Source of the DNA: Aurelia coerulea
Taxonomy: Eukaryota; Cnidaria; Scyphozoa; Semaeostomeae; Ulmaridae
Length of the DNA stretch: 64,000 nt
Assembly: GCA_039566865.1 (NCBI GenBank)
Contig: CM076943.1
Location: 47,204,124 to 47,268,123, forward strand
Reading direction: 5' to 3'
Shown here: in pieces, positions 42,511 to 53,439 of the stretch
Layout: every line of letters starts with the position of its first letter
Numbering within the stretch: the first letter of the stretch is position 1
The notes under the pieces: generated by a model
The model's input: only the letters and a program-made list of their open reading frames with translations
The model's database searches: none
Told to the model about the DNA's origin: nothing
Position numbers and translations under genes: made by a program

Positions 42511-43640
42511 CATCAATTTTCTAAACCCGTAACTAGAAAAGATACAAATTTCTGCTTGCCACCATATTGTAGACCATCATAAACTATGGTTTTCTTGACG
42601 GTTATCATTTTTCCTCTATTGGATTAGGATTTACGATGATTGAAAATTTTTCAAAATTTTCCATGGATTTTTCAAAAATAGTTAAATTGCTGCCATTTTG
42701 AATAAAATCAAGGTCTCAAAAGATTTCCACGGCTGATTTACAGCAAAGTACCAGAAGTTCCTTTCAAGCCATTCAATGCAAAGAAAATATCATAGAATTT
42801 TACACTCACCTTTTGAAAGATTTGAAAGATTTGAGCCCTATGCTCTTATTGGTGCAATTGTTTCAACGATTTAAAGAGATATTGTCACTCAGGGTCCTTT
42901 GCGGGAATGCTGCAATTTCATACTGTCTGAATATCAAATTTGGCCTAAGACAAAAATACGGATCCACACTGCATAGGTTCCAAATTTTTAAAAAGGCTGG
43001 TGTAAAATTCGATGACCTATTTCTTTGAACTGAATGACTTCAAAGAAACTTTAGTTATTTCTCTATAATTCTACCGTTAGACTTTTCTGAAATCCTCAAT
43101 ATTTTTAGAATTAGAGTGTTTTTCTTCCTTTTGAAGAATTCAAGAAAAGTTTTCAGAAAAACTTAATATCATCGTAATTTCTACACTGTTTGACGCAACA
43201 TGAAATCATTTCGAAGAAAATCATAGTTTATGGATGTCTACAATATGGTATCAAGCAAAAGTCTGTCACTCTTCTGGTTTATGATTTAGAAATTTGATGA
43301 CGTCACATCCTCAAATGAGTTGAAATTGAAATGTAAGATACGCTGTAATTTCGGAAAATATTTAAACTTCTAAAAAGTCCACGGGAGAATCATAGATAAG
43401 TATCAAATGTTACTTTCAAGCTATTCAACCAGAAGAAATAGGTCATAGAATTTTACACCCACCTTTTTGCGCAGAGTTGAAGATTTGGAGCCTATGCTGA
43501 TCCACACTGCAGTTGTTGAGCTGTTACAAAAGTAAGCTAGATGGTCAGGTAGTCTGAAATTAAAGCATGCCTGCAAAGGAGCCTGGGAGGCAATGGCTCT
43601 TTAAATTGTTCCCTATTTTTTCCCTGTCGCGAGGGAGAAT
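42511..43640. other. Diverged repeated segment
   Basis: 'caagccattcaatgcaaagaaaatatcatagaattttacactcacc' (42768) returns as 'caagctattcaaccagaagaaataggtcatagaattttacacccacc' (43417), each followed by 'gatttgagccctatgct' or 'gatttggagcctatgct'. 'aaactatggttttcttgac' (42582) and 'gaaaatcatagtttatgg' (43217) are inverted. Probably an old foldback or two copies of one repeat. No gene recognised. Confidence 0.4.
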
Positions 43641-44279
43641 TTAAGGTGCTACATGGGTAATTATTTGCCTATGCCAGTTTGATAGGAAGCATAGATGTTA
43701 TCAATACCAAAACTTCACAACTTGAAGACAATAATTTTTGAAGAATTTTGGCAAACTTTATTTTTAGAATTTATGCATAAATTAAGGTGGGCGCACCATC
43801 AGTTTTTGAAACTGAAACAATTAATTAAGAAGCATGAGAGTTATCAAAATGGTTGAAATTTGGCAGGAAGTTGGGCAACTACTATGTGCTTCAAATGAAG
43901 TAAAATCAACTTGATAGCTTTTGTTTGAAAAAAGTTAAGGTTGAAACAATTCTTTACCTATTGACGCAATGGTGCGCAAATCTGCATAATTCTATTTATA
44001 GAATCATGAATTTAAAATCGCTACTTCAATGGATGAATACATCCATGATGAGTATATCTGCCAAATTTCTACCATATCAAGCATCTCCTCTAGGTTTTAG
44101 AAGCTGCCAAGTTTTGAAATATTGTAAATTTGGCAAATGTAGAAAAAAGGCTGCAAAGTTTCAAGTCATATTTGCTAATACAGGCTGCTCAATATTTTGT
44201 CAAAAACTAAATATGAGCCAGTGTTATAGCTGTCCTATTGTTTCTCCTTGTCCTCAAAACCTTTCTTGACTACCCTAAA

Positions 44280-44458
44280 TGTTCTTCATCTCTTCTTTCC
44301 TTTACTTGACTTTCAGAACTTACATAAAGTCTTTTCATATCTTTTACGCTTTTGAGCTCTTGTCATGAATAATCCGGGATAAACTGTATGCCAAGCCTTT
44401 TCATAGTCTCTTCAATCCCTCTTGCACCATCATTGAATATAGCTACTTGAGGATGCTG
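44280..44458 (-). pseudogene. Mutator-like transposase C-terminal relic
   Basis: The minus strand reads AIFNDGARGIEETMKRLGIQ, then after an in-frame stop QELKSVKDMKRLYVSS and VKERRDEEHLG. In animal proteins of the 'Mutator-like transposase domain' type the C-terminus has a VAxFNDG motif, a 'xxLGIxPG' helix, then a basic helix with several Lys/Arg near KKRRKxLR. Order and spacing agree. Stops and shifts show it is dead. Recognition is from family memory, not a search. Confidence 0.5.
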
Positions 44459-45144
44459 CTACTTCAACAATTTGAATATTTCAGACAATAAACATATACA
44501 TATATCAAGGCAATTTCGATTCTCCCTTGAAAGAAAAGTGATGGCCCCATTGAAGCTTGACAGTCAGAGTCAACCATCTTTGTTGTTTCAGCTTCTCCTA
44601 ACTTCTCTCAGTTCATCGCAGCTTGTCATACTAAGCAAGACTAGCCCAGGCAAATGTCTCCATTCCACTTTGCCCCCTGTCCAATTTCCTAAATGGAAAT
44701 GCCACAATTCTTTTATTCATTCTCAAAGATGTTTGATCCTGCTTAAACATTGTTTTGCATCTTCTTTGGACTGTATACTTTGTCTGTCTATTTACATTTG
44801 AGGCAACTTAGTATTAATTACTGCCAAAATCCTCCTTTTTCTTCAGATCATTTGACTTTTTTTATCCAAAATGGATTTGACTTCCTCGTGGGCATGTCAC
44901 TTTCAAATCATGTCAACAATCAGTGTGTCAACATTGTAAAATTGAGCAAAATGGCAGTCATCATTGCTTTTACATTGATCTTCTTTCATTAAGCTCAATT
45001 TATGTCGCTCGCTGAAGAACCTGCTGTAGTGTAAATCAGCTGACTGGTAAACATCAGCATTGAAACTTTCATTCAGTAGGCCTTGTTGGCCTATAGTCAT
45101 TAATTAGGCCTAAACAGTTGTTGGCATAAAAAGGGGGCCTGTAA

Positions 45145-45314
45145 AAAAGCAGCACCCCTAGACCTATACTTGCTGACTCTTCCTCTACAGTTTGAAGACT
45201 CCCAATGTGCTTGTTTCCGTGAAATATTCTTTTCCTTGGGCATCTTTTCTTTTTGTTGTCAACAACGAGAATTCCTGACGACCCAGCACTATCGCTGCAA
45301 CTGAAAGTTCTCAA
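45145..45314 (-). pseudogene. Mutator-like transposase N-terminal relic
   Basis: The minus-strand frame includes KKRCPRKRIFHGNKHIGS and ESASIGLG. The motif RxFHGN(R/K), followed about 15-20 residues later by SAS, is the usual N-terminus of the same animal Mutator-like protein group. The catalytic middle is not recognisable between here and 44458. Confidence 0.5.
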
Positions 45315-45632
45315 GTATGGACAACATTCACGAGCCTCGTTTTAAGCCCATACTAACCTCTTTTCTATGAGATAAAATAAGGAATAGAAGATTGGAGGAT
45401 CTTGGAGCTCATGACCCTTGCAAAACGGATAGAAAAATATTAATTCGGTTGCTAAGTGGTTGCTATGGAGTAAAAACGGGTACCAACGCCATAAATTGAC
45501 TTATTTCTTTAAATCTCTATACATTATGACAAAATAAACCTTTTTATTAGATTCTCCATTAAATTTACATTGGAAAAAGTCAATTCCAAAAATTGCAATT
45601 TTTGGTCCGGAATTACCCATGTAGCACCTTAA

Positions 45633-46878
45633 GAGCAATTGTATGCAACTTTTGCAAATTCCCTTCACAGACCTGAACAGTTTTTTGATGATTTACCCCT
45701 AAATAAGATAATAATGATAATGATAAATGTGTTGGTTAAGGCGCTGGAAAGCCAAGGCGTATAAACGGTGTCGTCTGTTTAATGCTGCAGTGATGTCATA
45801 TTGTCTGCATGTATTGAAACGAATGATGAAACGTGCTTTACATACGTTTGCTCGCACTTATACTTTTCACAATCAAATTATCTGATCTGAGGGGTGTATC
45901 ACTCTTCCGAAAAGACGTTTTCAGGGATTTTTCTTGAAATCAAAATGATTTTTGCCAAATGCGTACGAGATTTTTACGGAGTAATACGACCCTTCGCTCT
46001 GATCAAATACTCCTCGCCGCGTCCATCAAAGGGAGGTAAACAACGAAATGGGCAAACAATGATATTGCAATTTAGCGTAGGTCAAAGAAATTATTTATAC
46101 TCAAGTAATATTCAGCTTTGGCTGAAAATAACATAAGTTTCAATATGCATGAAAGCTGTTATAAGCAAACAAGAATGAAACTCTGATATGTGCTGTTGTG
46201 GTTTCACTTCCTTCTAAGTAACTATTCCTTGTTTACAAGCTACCATCTAAATTAGGCAATAAATATTGTTTGTTGTCAAATAAAGAGCACTTTAAATTAA
46301 ATATTGATGTCACAGTTGCATAAATGAGGAAGGGAAATATATGACAATTTTTAGTAAATTGTAGATTTCGGTATCCGGTGCAGCGGTCTTTAATTTGGCT
46401 TTAGACACATTCTAGAGATATTGAAACCTGAAAGAACATACTTCAGACGTGATGATTGCTTTTGCAATTGATGTAAATATCAAGTACCGAGACCCAGATG
46501 TGTTTGCGTCAGGTGACTTGTGTATATGTAATATACGGACCGAAGGGATGTCCAGACTCGATCAGAAAAGTTTCATCATTTAGAAAATCACTCAAATTAA
46601 AAAATGCAATCGATGTTGAACGTGCAATCATTTTGAAGTTTGGTGCAAGACGTTTTGTTGCGACTTGAATTAGTTTCGCATAATCATCATCATCAAATGC
46701 TATTACGCTGTACTCAGCTAAGAAAAAACAGAACTGATTACGGTGAGAGAGCTGTATCAATTGCATGTGCTCTTTCAGTAAACGTCAAGTGTTAACGATG
46801 TATAAAGGCAACTGTATTAGAACACCTAGTTTCATTTATGTTCACTAGAATCTTGGGCTTCTACGTCCTCTTGGGCAT
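45633..46878. other. Unassigned stretch
   Basis: A minus-strand frame 46509-46766 ends LNDETFLIESGHPFG and looks partly protein-like, but its DDDD run comes from a (CAT)n microsatellite and no splice sites support it. A plus-strand frame 45894-46136 is also without support. Confidence 0.35.
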
Positions 46879-46879
46879 A

Positions 46880-47290
46880 TGACCAGCAGAAAGGAACAAC
46901 AGGCCTACGTAATTTCCAAGATTAAATTTTCAGCCACTGAAAACTAATATGCGAACGTGAGGATTCTCTGTCTTGCAGCAGAAAGGAGCAACAGGCCTAC
47001 GTAATTTCCAGCCACTGGAAACTAACGTGCGAACGTGAGGATTCTCTGTCTTGTAGCAGAAAGGAGCAACAGGCCTACGTAATTTCCAGCCACTGAAAAC
47101 TAACGTGCGAACGTGAGGATTCTCTGTCTTGCAGCAGAAAGGAGCAACAGGCCTACGTAATTTCCAGCCACTGAAAACTAACATGCGAACGTGAGGATTC
47201 TCTGTCTTGCAGCAGAAAGGAGCAACAGGCCTATGTAATTTCCAAGATTAAATCTTTCAGCCACTGAAAACTAACATACGAACGTGAGGC
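46880..47290. repeat. 78 bp minisatellite, five units
   Basis: Unit words: 'gaaaggagcaacaggcctacgtaatttccagccactgaaaactaac', then 'gtgcgaacgtgagg', then 'attctctgtcttg'. Three inner units are exactly 78 bp. The outer units carry an extra 'agattaaattttc' insert at about 46920 and 47248. Because 78 is a multiple of three, an 84-codon minus-strand frame stays open; it is a by-product. Confidence 0.93.
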
Positions 47291-47359
47291 CTGTCTTGCA
47301 CCTGTGAAAAATATCAGTTTTTGCGGTCACCGAAATCGTCAGTTGTCGACCATATAGAC

Positions 47360-48290
47360 AATTTAATTCAGGAGACGAGCAGAAGGCATTTCAATTCTTG
47401 TACAGGGTGTCCCAAAATATTGTGCCCCGTTTGTCTGAAGATTGCGAAAAAACGGCAAAAGATTCTCGCCAAACTGTTGCATGGTGGTGCTCTTCAGATG
47501 TTCAATTAAAGTTTGCAACCATCCCCATAAAAATCAGTTGAAAAATGATGGAGCTATGACCTTCAGGAGACCAAATTTGCCCAATCACTGAAACCAGCGG
47601 TCGGAAATTTTGTCTTACTATTTTACAGCGATAAATAGCTTTATGGAATGAAAAGGAAACAGCAGCCTCCAATCTCATAGCTCTCGTGAAAATTCCGATA
47701 ATCCTCGGAGAGTTCCACTATTTCTGACCTCACGTGAAGATACTTATCACTGCAAAATAGTAAGGCAAAATGGCCGACTGCTGGTTTCAGTCGTCAGGCA
47801 AATTTGGTCTTCTGAAGGTCGTAGCTCCATCATTTTTCAACGGATTTTTACGGGGATGGTGGCAAACTTTAATTGAACATCTGAAGAGCACCATCATGCA
47901 AAAGTTTGGCGAGAATCTTTTGCCATTTTGTCGCAATCTTCAGACAAACGGGGCACAATTTTTTTGTGACACCCTGTATAGTTAGGGGGCGTAGATGAAT
48001 GAATTACTAGTCGGCTCCTAAATCAAATAAACAACATCCACCCCAGGCAGTTATTAGATTTACCCTTCTTCTTTCGTTCTAAGCACATATCTTCTGTTAA
48101 AAAACCACTTTTCGCTTGCACAAGGCGAGAGTTCGCCCTTCTGGTTTCGGGGCAGCATTTGCGGCTTCGTTTGTTTTGAATTACTGGTTCAGCGAATTTT
48201 CTTTATCTGAAGTCCCTTATCGCTTTGAATCGAGGTGTCAATCAAAAGCAACTGATGCTATTGTATTACAACTGCTGCTCTTGTTGCACG
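47360..48290. mobile_element. Foldback MITE subfamily B copy with nested TA element
   Basis: The left core 'gacgagcagaaggcatttcaattcttg' ends at 47400, and the right arm resumes at 47979 ('cggctcctaaatcaaataaac', 'gcttgcacaaggcgagag') to CTGCTCTTGTT at about 48288. The outer left arm is lost. The nested element is at 47403-47976. Confidence 0.85.
47403..47976. mobile_element. TA-flanked MITE with CAGGGTGTCCC ends
   Basis: Ends CAGGGTGTCCCAAAA and TTTTTTTGTGACACCCTG, with TA at 47401-47402 and 47977-47978. Arms of ~230 bp pair, for example 'gtttgtctgaagattgcg' with 'cgcaatcttcagacaaac' and 'ttgcatggtggtgctcttcag' with its complement. The insertion is verified by the split of the host MITE. 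Tc1/mariner type, non-autonomous. Confidence 0.92.
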
Positions 48291-48344
48291 AACACACGCT
48301 GAGAAATAGCGGTGGTATATGTTCACAGTCCTGAAGAATGGCAC

Positions 48345-48720
48345 GAAGAATTTATTTAATTTCATTTCATTTTATATTCATTATTTAACGTTTGTTTACA
48401 ATAGTATTAATTAATACTAATTAAGACCAACCTACATACATACATACTTAAAGTCTAAAAAAAACAACTAATGCCACATCCTGTTTTGTTAACGGCATAT
48501 TCTGCAGGTGCAATGTTCTCCGGCCCAATTTTTTATCTTATTTTTAAAACGCGTGCGTGTCGGTTCTTGTTTGATACTGTCATCAAGGGTATTCCAAAGA
48601 AAACTTCCCCTGAAAGATAAAGATTCTACTCCATAAGATGTTGTCTTTGCCTTTGGTAGTATGCAAGAATGGACCACTCTGCTTACTCTCTGGGTGTCTT
48701 GAACGACCCATTCTCTTCTC
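48345..48720 (-). mobile_element. LINE 3' end, minus strand
   Basis: The coding remnant 48489-48690 reads QRVSRVVHSCILPKAK, SYGVESLSFRGSFLWNTLDD, FKNKIKNWAGEHCTCRICR then stop. 'LSFRGSFLWNTLDD' is homologous to the other two LINE ends but about a third of residues differ, so it is another family. AT-rich 3' UTR to about 48345. Strongly 5'-truncated. Confidence 0.82.
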
Positions 48721-49179
48721 TATATCCATTATAACTTGACTTTTCACTTGTCATGGAAGGAACAATGTAAATGAATTCATTTAGTCCCAAGAGAGGGAAA
48801 AGAGTAGAGTCTTAAGTATAGGTTACAATTCACACGTCGATAGCTCGTTTTACTGATCAGACACCCCTCCCCAACCCTCCGATAAGATTTTAGAGCAGTG
48901 GCAATATCAATTTGTGGATGTTGATTCTGTTTTGATAAATTTTAGACACCCGATTTACCAGTCCATAACGATAAGTCCTGACAGGCTACTATATTGATCA
49001 AACCAGGATAGGTACAGCAATAAAATGCAAAATTTGAAAATATGCTAGGTAATGCATTTTTTGTAGAATTTTTTGCTTTGCTTAATTATCGTATTACTCG
49101 TTTGTCATGAACTCGTCTTTTCACAAACTTACTAAACTGACTAGTACTACTGTCATGAAAGACTCTTACTAGAACTGTA
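48721..49179. other. Unassigned stretch
   Basis: No gene or repeat recognised. Confidence 0.4.
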
Positions 49180-49186
49180 GTTAGAT

Positions 49187-49480
49187 CATGGGTAGTTAGA
49201 CACTGCTGGTGTGCTTCTATGGAGGAGCGTTGGATATTATGTATCTGGGGGGGAATTTGTTTTGCAGTACTGTGGAGGAGATATCGAAAGAACAAAAATA
49301 TCCCCGATATCTCCTCCGCAGTACTATAAAAATTTCTCCCGCAGATATCTCCTCCGCAGTACTATAAAAAATTTCCCCCGCAGATATCTCCACCGCAGTA
49401 CTATAAAAAATTTCCCCCGCAGATACATATTATCCAGCTCTTCTCCATAGAAGCACACCAGCAGTGTCTAACTACCTATG
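49187..49480. mobile_element. CATGG foldback element, 7 bp TSD (GTTAGAT), with internal tandem units
   Basis: Ends CATGGGTAGTTAGACACTGC and its near-complement; duplication GTTAGAT at 49180-49186 and 49481-49487. The right arm repeats a ~38 bp unit ('gatatctcctccgcagtac', 'tataaaaaatttcccccgca') three times, whereas the copy at 20861-21069 has one. The 79-codon plus-strand frame is this tandem array. Confidence 0.9.
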
Positions 49481-49487
49481 GTTAGAT

Positions 49488-51606
49488 ACTAAATAAATGT
49501 AGTTATTTTTGGTTGAATGAAAGGAATTAGAAAATAACAGAAAATACTAGTCAAGCTTTACAGAGTTTCAGATGATTCTTATTGTATTATGGGACAGCAA
49601 CTCATGGCCTCGTGGTCAGCAGAGATCTTTAAATCATCTATTTGGAGGCTAAGTTATTACACGAACTAGATGACGTTTATGTGTACTACTGGCACCGCAT
49701 ATGCTCTCGTACACTCATGATTTGGGCCCATTTCATCAAAATCACTTTAATTTGTTTTCTTTCTTTTAAGAAACAACCTCTAAAGGGACCATTATGGTAA
49801 TATGGTCAATTTGACCTTTTAATGCTATCCCTGCCACTACCATTAGGGGTGTTTTATAGGTATTTATTTAATTTGTATAAAAATTGTAATTATGTATGTA
49901 TTTTTAAATCTTAAACAAATTGTTCTGAATCTTTTAATTATTTGTGGTAAATTGATAAAAACATACATACTGTCATCTGGATAACAACATAGCCTGTTGT
50001 CAAGCCTATAAACTGGCTGAACAAGATTAATCGACATATCTTTGCCATCTGACTTTAGGCCCAGTTTTAACCAGCCGTTGACGCAAAACTACTTATTCGC
50101 TTGCTTTCGGAGAATGATAATGGATAACCACATTATCTAAGAATTAAAATATTATGACTAGCAGAGAAAATTGTCAAAGATTGGTAGCAGTTGGTTTGCT
50201 CTGATAATCCCGTACCTGATAAAAATGAAAGAAAATTCTCAGTCCAGATATTTGTTCATAATCTTTTTAATCTTCATTGGTATTTTGTCAACTTTCAATT
50301 CATGGTTTTTAATACTATGGGTATTTTTAGGATTTCAGTTTGTTTTTGAGGAAGTTTGTTTACTGATCTTCAGTCTTCAGACCATTCCCTTGCATCCGCC
50401 ATTCCAACATTCCGTCTCGTGCCCTCTTCTGGAATGTTGGAATGGCGGGTCCAGGAACTACCAAAAAGGGAACGGTGAGATGAACTAAAGAGATAGACTT
50501 GGGGCAAGTCCACGGATCCTGCAAAGGCATCACACAATTGTGCAGGGGTGGCTTAGACTTATGACACGAGACCTTTGCTTTGCTATACAGCAGCAGCAAC
50601 AGCCACTCATCACATGTCAAGTCTCTCACTCTCAATAATGATATTTATTCACAAATCAGCTAAAACCAAATACTTACTGATTTGTACGCCCTAGAAAAAG
50701 CAATGCTTATCTAGTCTAGGAATGCTTATCTAGCTTAATGACGTAGCACAAACCGTTCAAAAATAGGACAGCCGATTTTTAACATTCGAAAAGCGAAGAA
50801 GACTTTATAATTTGCAGCTTTAATTTTTCAGGATAATCAAAATTTGTTGGACTCTCTTTGGTACACATATTTTTGCTTGTATGGAATTCAAACCTCTGAT
50901 GCTCCATTCTTTGATGACATTTATGGTATTTTAAACTATATATTTCAAAAGGTGATGTTGCTTCGTGTTATTCACTTCTTGCTGTTTTGGCCTACCTGAA
51001 TTAAGGTAAAAATGTTCCATTCGTTGATGCCAAGTATAGTATTTGAACTACTGGCGAATCAAGAGTAATTGAACCAGTTGAACTATATATTTTAAAAGAT
51101 GATGTTGCTTCCTATTATTTACTTCTTTATCTAACCCATCTATTGTATTTGATTTAATTTTGCCAAAATTACTGGTTGAAGTAGAAATAATTTTACTCAT
51201 TAAAACCATCATCCCTTTTGTCACATCTTGTCACCCTTTATCGCTTCCGGCAGGGTTTTAGTTAATTCCGTTTCTATATGTGGGCTTCTCTCTTTGCCAG
51301 TAACTTTCATTTTACAGTATTCTGTTTCAATCTATATTTGTATCTCTTTGCCAATAATTTGTATTTCTTCACCTTCTTCTCTGTCTTTTCTTTCTGATAT
51401 TTCTTATTTCGTGCTTGAAGTTTTGCCAAGGCCTTATCTTTTTCACAAAGGTGTTTCGCGGGCTATAACTTTTCGGCGTGCTTGTACAAGGTTAAACTGC
51501 AGTCGAGACTTACGTTTCATTTTACCGCGCAGCGCTGTATTAACGATATTAACTGCTAGGTTCATACCTCATTTTAATGAATTTGTCTTCTGAACTCTTC
51601 CTATAG
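49488..51606. other. Mostly unique DNA
   Basis: A hairpin at 50397-50449 pairs 'ccgccattccaacattcc' with 'ggaatgttggaatggcgg' (loop ~18 bp). 'gatgttgcttc' with flanking words repeats at 50953 and 51101. Frames at 50171-50488 and 51228-51593 are hydrophobic but have no domain or splice support. Confidence 0.4.
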
Positions 51607-51683
51607 GTAAAACTACACTGAGATTCGGGAACATGGATTGTCACATGACGATTGACATAAGGACATTACTGTCGACTGGAAGC
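51607..51683 (+). CDS. Candidate internal exon (77 bp)
   Basis: Acceptor TTGTCTTCTGAACTCTTCCTATAG (AG 51605-51606) has a long pyrimidine tract, and the donor is GTAAGT at 51684. After two bases the only open frame reads KTTLRFGNMDCHMTIDIRTL LSTGS and ends in phase 0. No partner exon was found. Family unknown. It may be a lone exon of a gene mostly outside view, or chance. Confidence 0.28.
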
Positions 51684-51970
51684 GTAAGTAACTCATTCAG
51701 GAGTTTTTTGGTGACCAATGACAAGTGTCGGGCTAGAAACGTCTGTAGCAAATCAGGACTTCGTTTTACAAATGCGTGAAGAAGTCAACTGAGGTCAACA
51801 GCGACAACTTAGGAATTACTTGTTTGCTTTAGATATTCAAGTAATTCAACGGAGTTAAAAGCAACTTATCTAGGGGACTGGGTCAGCCTAAATGTAACTT
51901 ATTGTATTTGATGTTCTTGATGGATGAAAACAATAGAAACATAATTGGCGTCTGTTTATGCTATGCTTAA

Positions 51971-52209
51971 AGGCACACTGTCATGGATGTGATTGGCCAG
52001 ATCTTTAGATAAAATCAATAACAAAAGATCTTATTAGTTTGTATTCATCAATCCTTTGTGCGCTGGAGTCATGGATTCATTCCCAAATAAAAAGATTCAT
52101 ATCTTTATCATCGAATTTATTTCTGTGGTAACTGAAATAACTGAAGCTTGCCTAATTCCTTTCTTTTGGATTGTCTTATTTACCCAATCAGCGCCATGAT
52201 AGTTTGCCT
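51971..52209. mobile_element. TTAA-flanked MITE family K, copy 2
   Basis: Ends AGGCACACTGTCATGG and CCATGATAGTTTGCCT with TTAA at 51967-51970 and 52210-52213. Same length as 2031-2270, and shares 'gaagcttgcctaattc' with the complement of that copy's 'gaattaggcaggcttc'. Confidence 0.85.
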
Positions 52210-52643
52210 TTAAATCATGTCGCTATATCTCCATTCATTTACTTTAAAGCACATATGTCATATTAGCAATTGGTTAATACAACAAACAAGTTTTCGAGTG
52301 GAATTCAATTTTCGTGACTTTTTATTTCTGTTTCATGAATTTTATTGCAATGATAATTCAACCTCGATCCTGTACTTTGTAATAAACAATAGAGAGAATT
52401 ATATTGCATGAACCAATCAGCTTCACGACATCTGTCCTTTAACAAAACTACAACACAGAACTAAAAAACTAAGACCACTGCGCACGAAAACTACAGAATT
52501 ACATGAAATGAAACTGCTAGGGTGGGAACTTGCATATCTCCCTTGCAGCCAAGATTTAGAATTAAAACGAAAGCAAAGACTACACAAGACAAACACAGAA
52601 AAGAAATGTTCGTGTTAAACAACATCATCATCTAGCAGCTCCC

Positions 52644-53149
52644 CCCCGGGGGGGGGGGGTACTTGACTAGGGAAGTGACGGGGGTGTGCGGAAAACCTCT
52701 CCACACCCTGCACCCTGTCGCATAAAAAATAGGCCAAAAGTATACCCTGTCGCATAAAAATTTTGCCTCTCAAATACAGTGTAGAACGCAATTTTTGCTT
52801 GTGATACCCTGTCGCATAAAAATTTTGCCTTTCAAATACAGTGTAGAACGCAATTTTTGCTTGTGATACCCTGTCGCATAAAAATTTTTGCCTCTCAAAT
52901 ACAGTGTAGAACACAATTTTTGCTTGTGATACCCTGTCGCATAAACATTTTTGCGTCTCAAATACAGTGTAGAACACAATTTTTGCTTGTGATACCCTGT
53001 CGCATAACTTTTTTACCTATTATAATACCCTGTCGCATAATATTTGCTAGAAAATGACACCCTGTCGCATAATTTTTACCGCAAAAGGACACCCTGTTGA
53101 GCGGCACATCCCGTCAGGTCAAGTATGGGAGTGCCCCCCCCCCCCCCGG
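52644..53149. mobile_element. Poly-G/poly-C bracketed element, longest copy, 9 bp TSD
   Basis: CCCC then a 14-base G run and TACTTGACTAGGG; right side 'gcggcacatcccgtcagg' and a 15-base C run ending GG. GCAGCTCCC at 52635-52643 and 53150-53158. The core has four ~62 bp repeats ('gataccctgtcgcataaa', 'ctcaaatacagtgtagaac', 'gcaatttttgcttgt') and shorter 'accctgtcgcataa' units after them. Frames of 66-120 codons here come from these repeats. Confidence 0.95.
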
Positions 53150-53439
53150 GCAGCTCCCATTTCTATCTTTCAGGCAGTTCCACATCAAACCATCAAAATT
53201 TCCTCAAAGTAATGGACTTTCATCATCATTGTTACGTCAAATTGCGATTGATATCTATGATATAAAACAGTTAGGCCCACTGCATGGTTTGGTGTGGGGC
53301 TGCCAGTCACCTTTTCTACTTTAACTTTTTAGGTTCTCTTTTTTGGTTCTTTGTACTTTGAAGATGAATTTATAAAATTGTAAGTACCGTTCTTGGTCGA
53401 GCCCAGATGACCTTGTGTCCTGTACACCAAGAATGGTAC

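Larger units (their letters stand above)
43641..45632. mobile_element. 2 kb TTAA-flanked element with Mutator-like transposase relic
   Basis: A perfect 18 bp inverted terminal repeat GGTGCTACATGGGTAATT starts at 43645 and ends at 45628, flanked by TTAA (43641-43644, 45629-45632). On the minus strand it holds two separated remnants of one protein (see 44280-44458 and 45145-45314). TTAA targets point to piggyBac-type cutting, while the protein points elsewhere; the element may be a composite, or the TTAA may belong to the TIR. Confidence 0.75.

Noticed and set aside
46930..47184. 84-codon minus-strand frame with a 26-residue repeat
   Set aside because: A by-product of a 78 bp minisatellite, whose period is a multiple of three.
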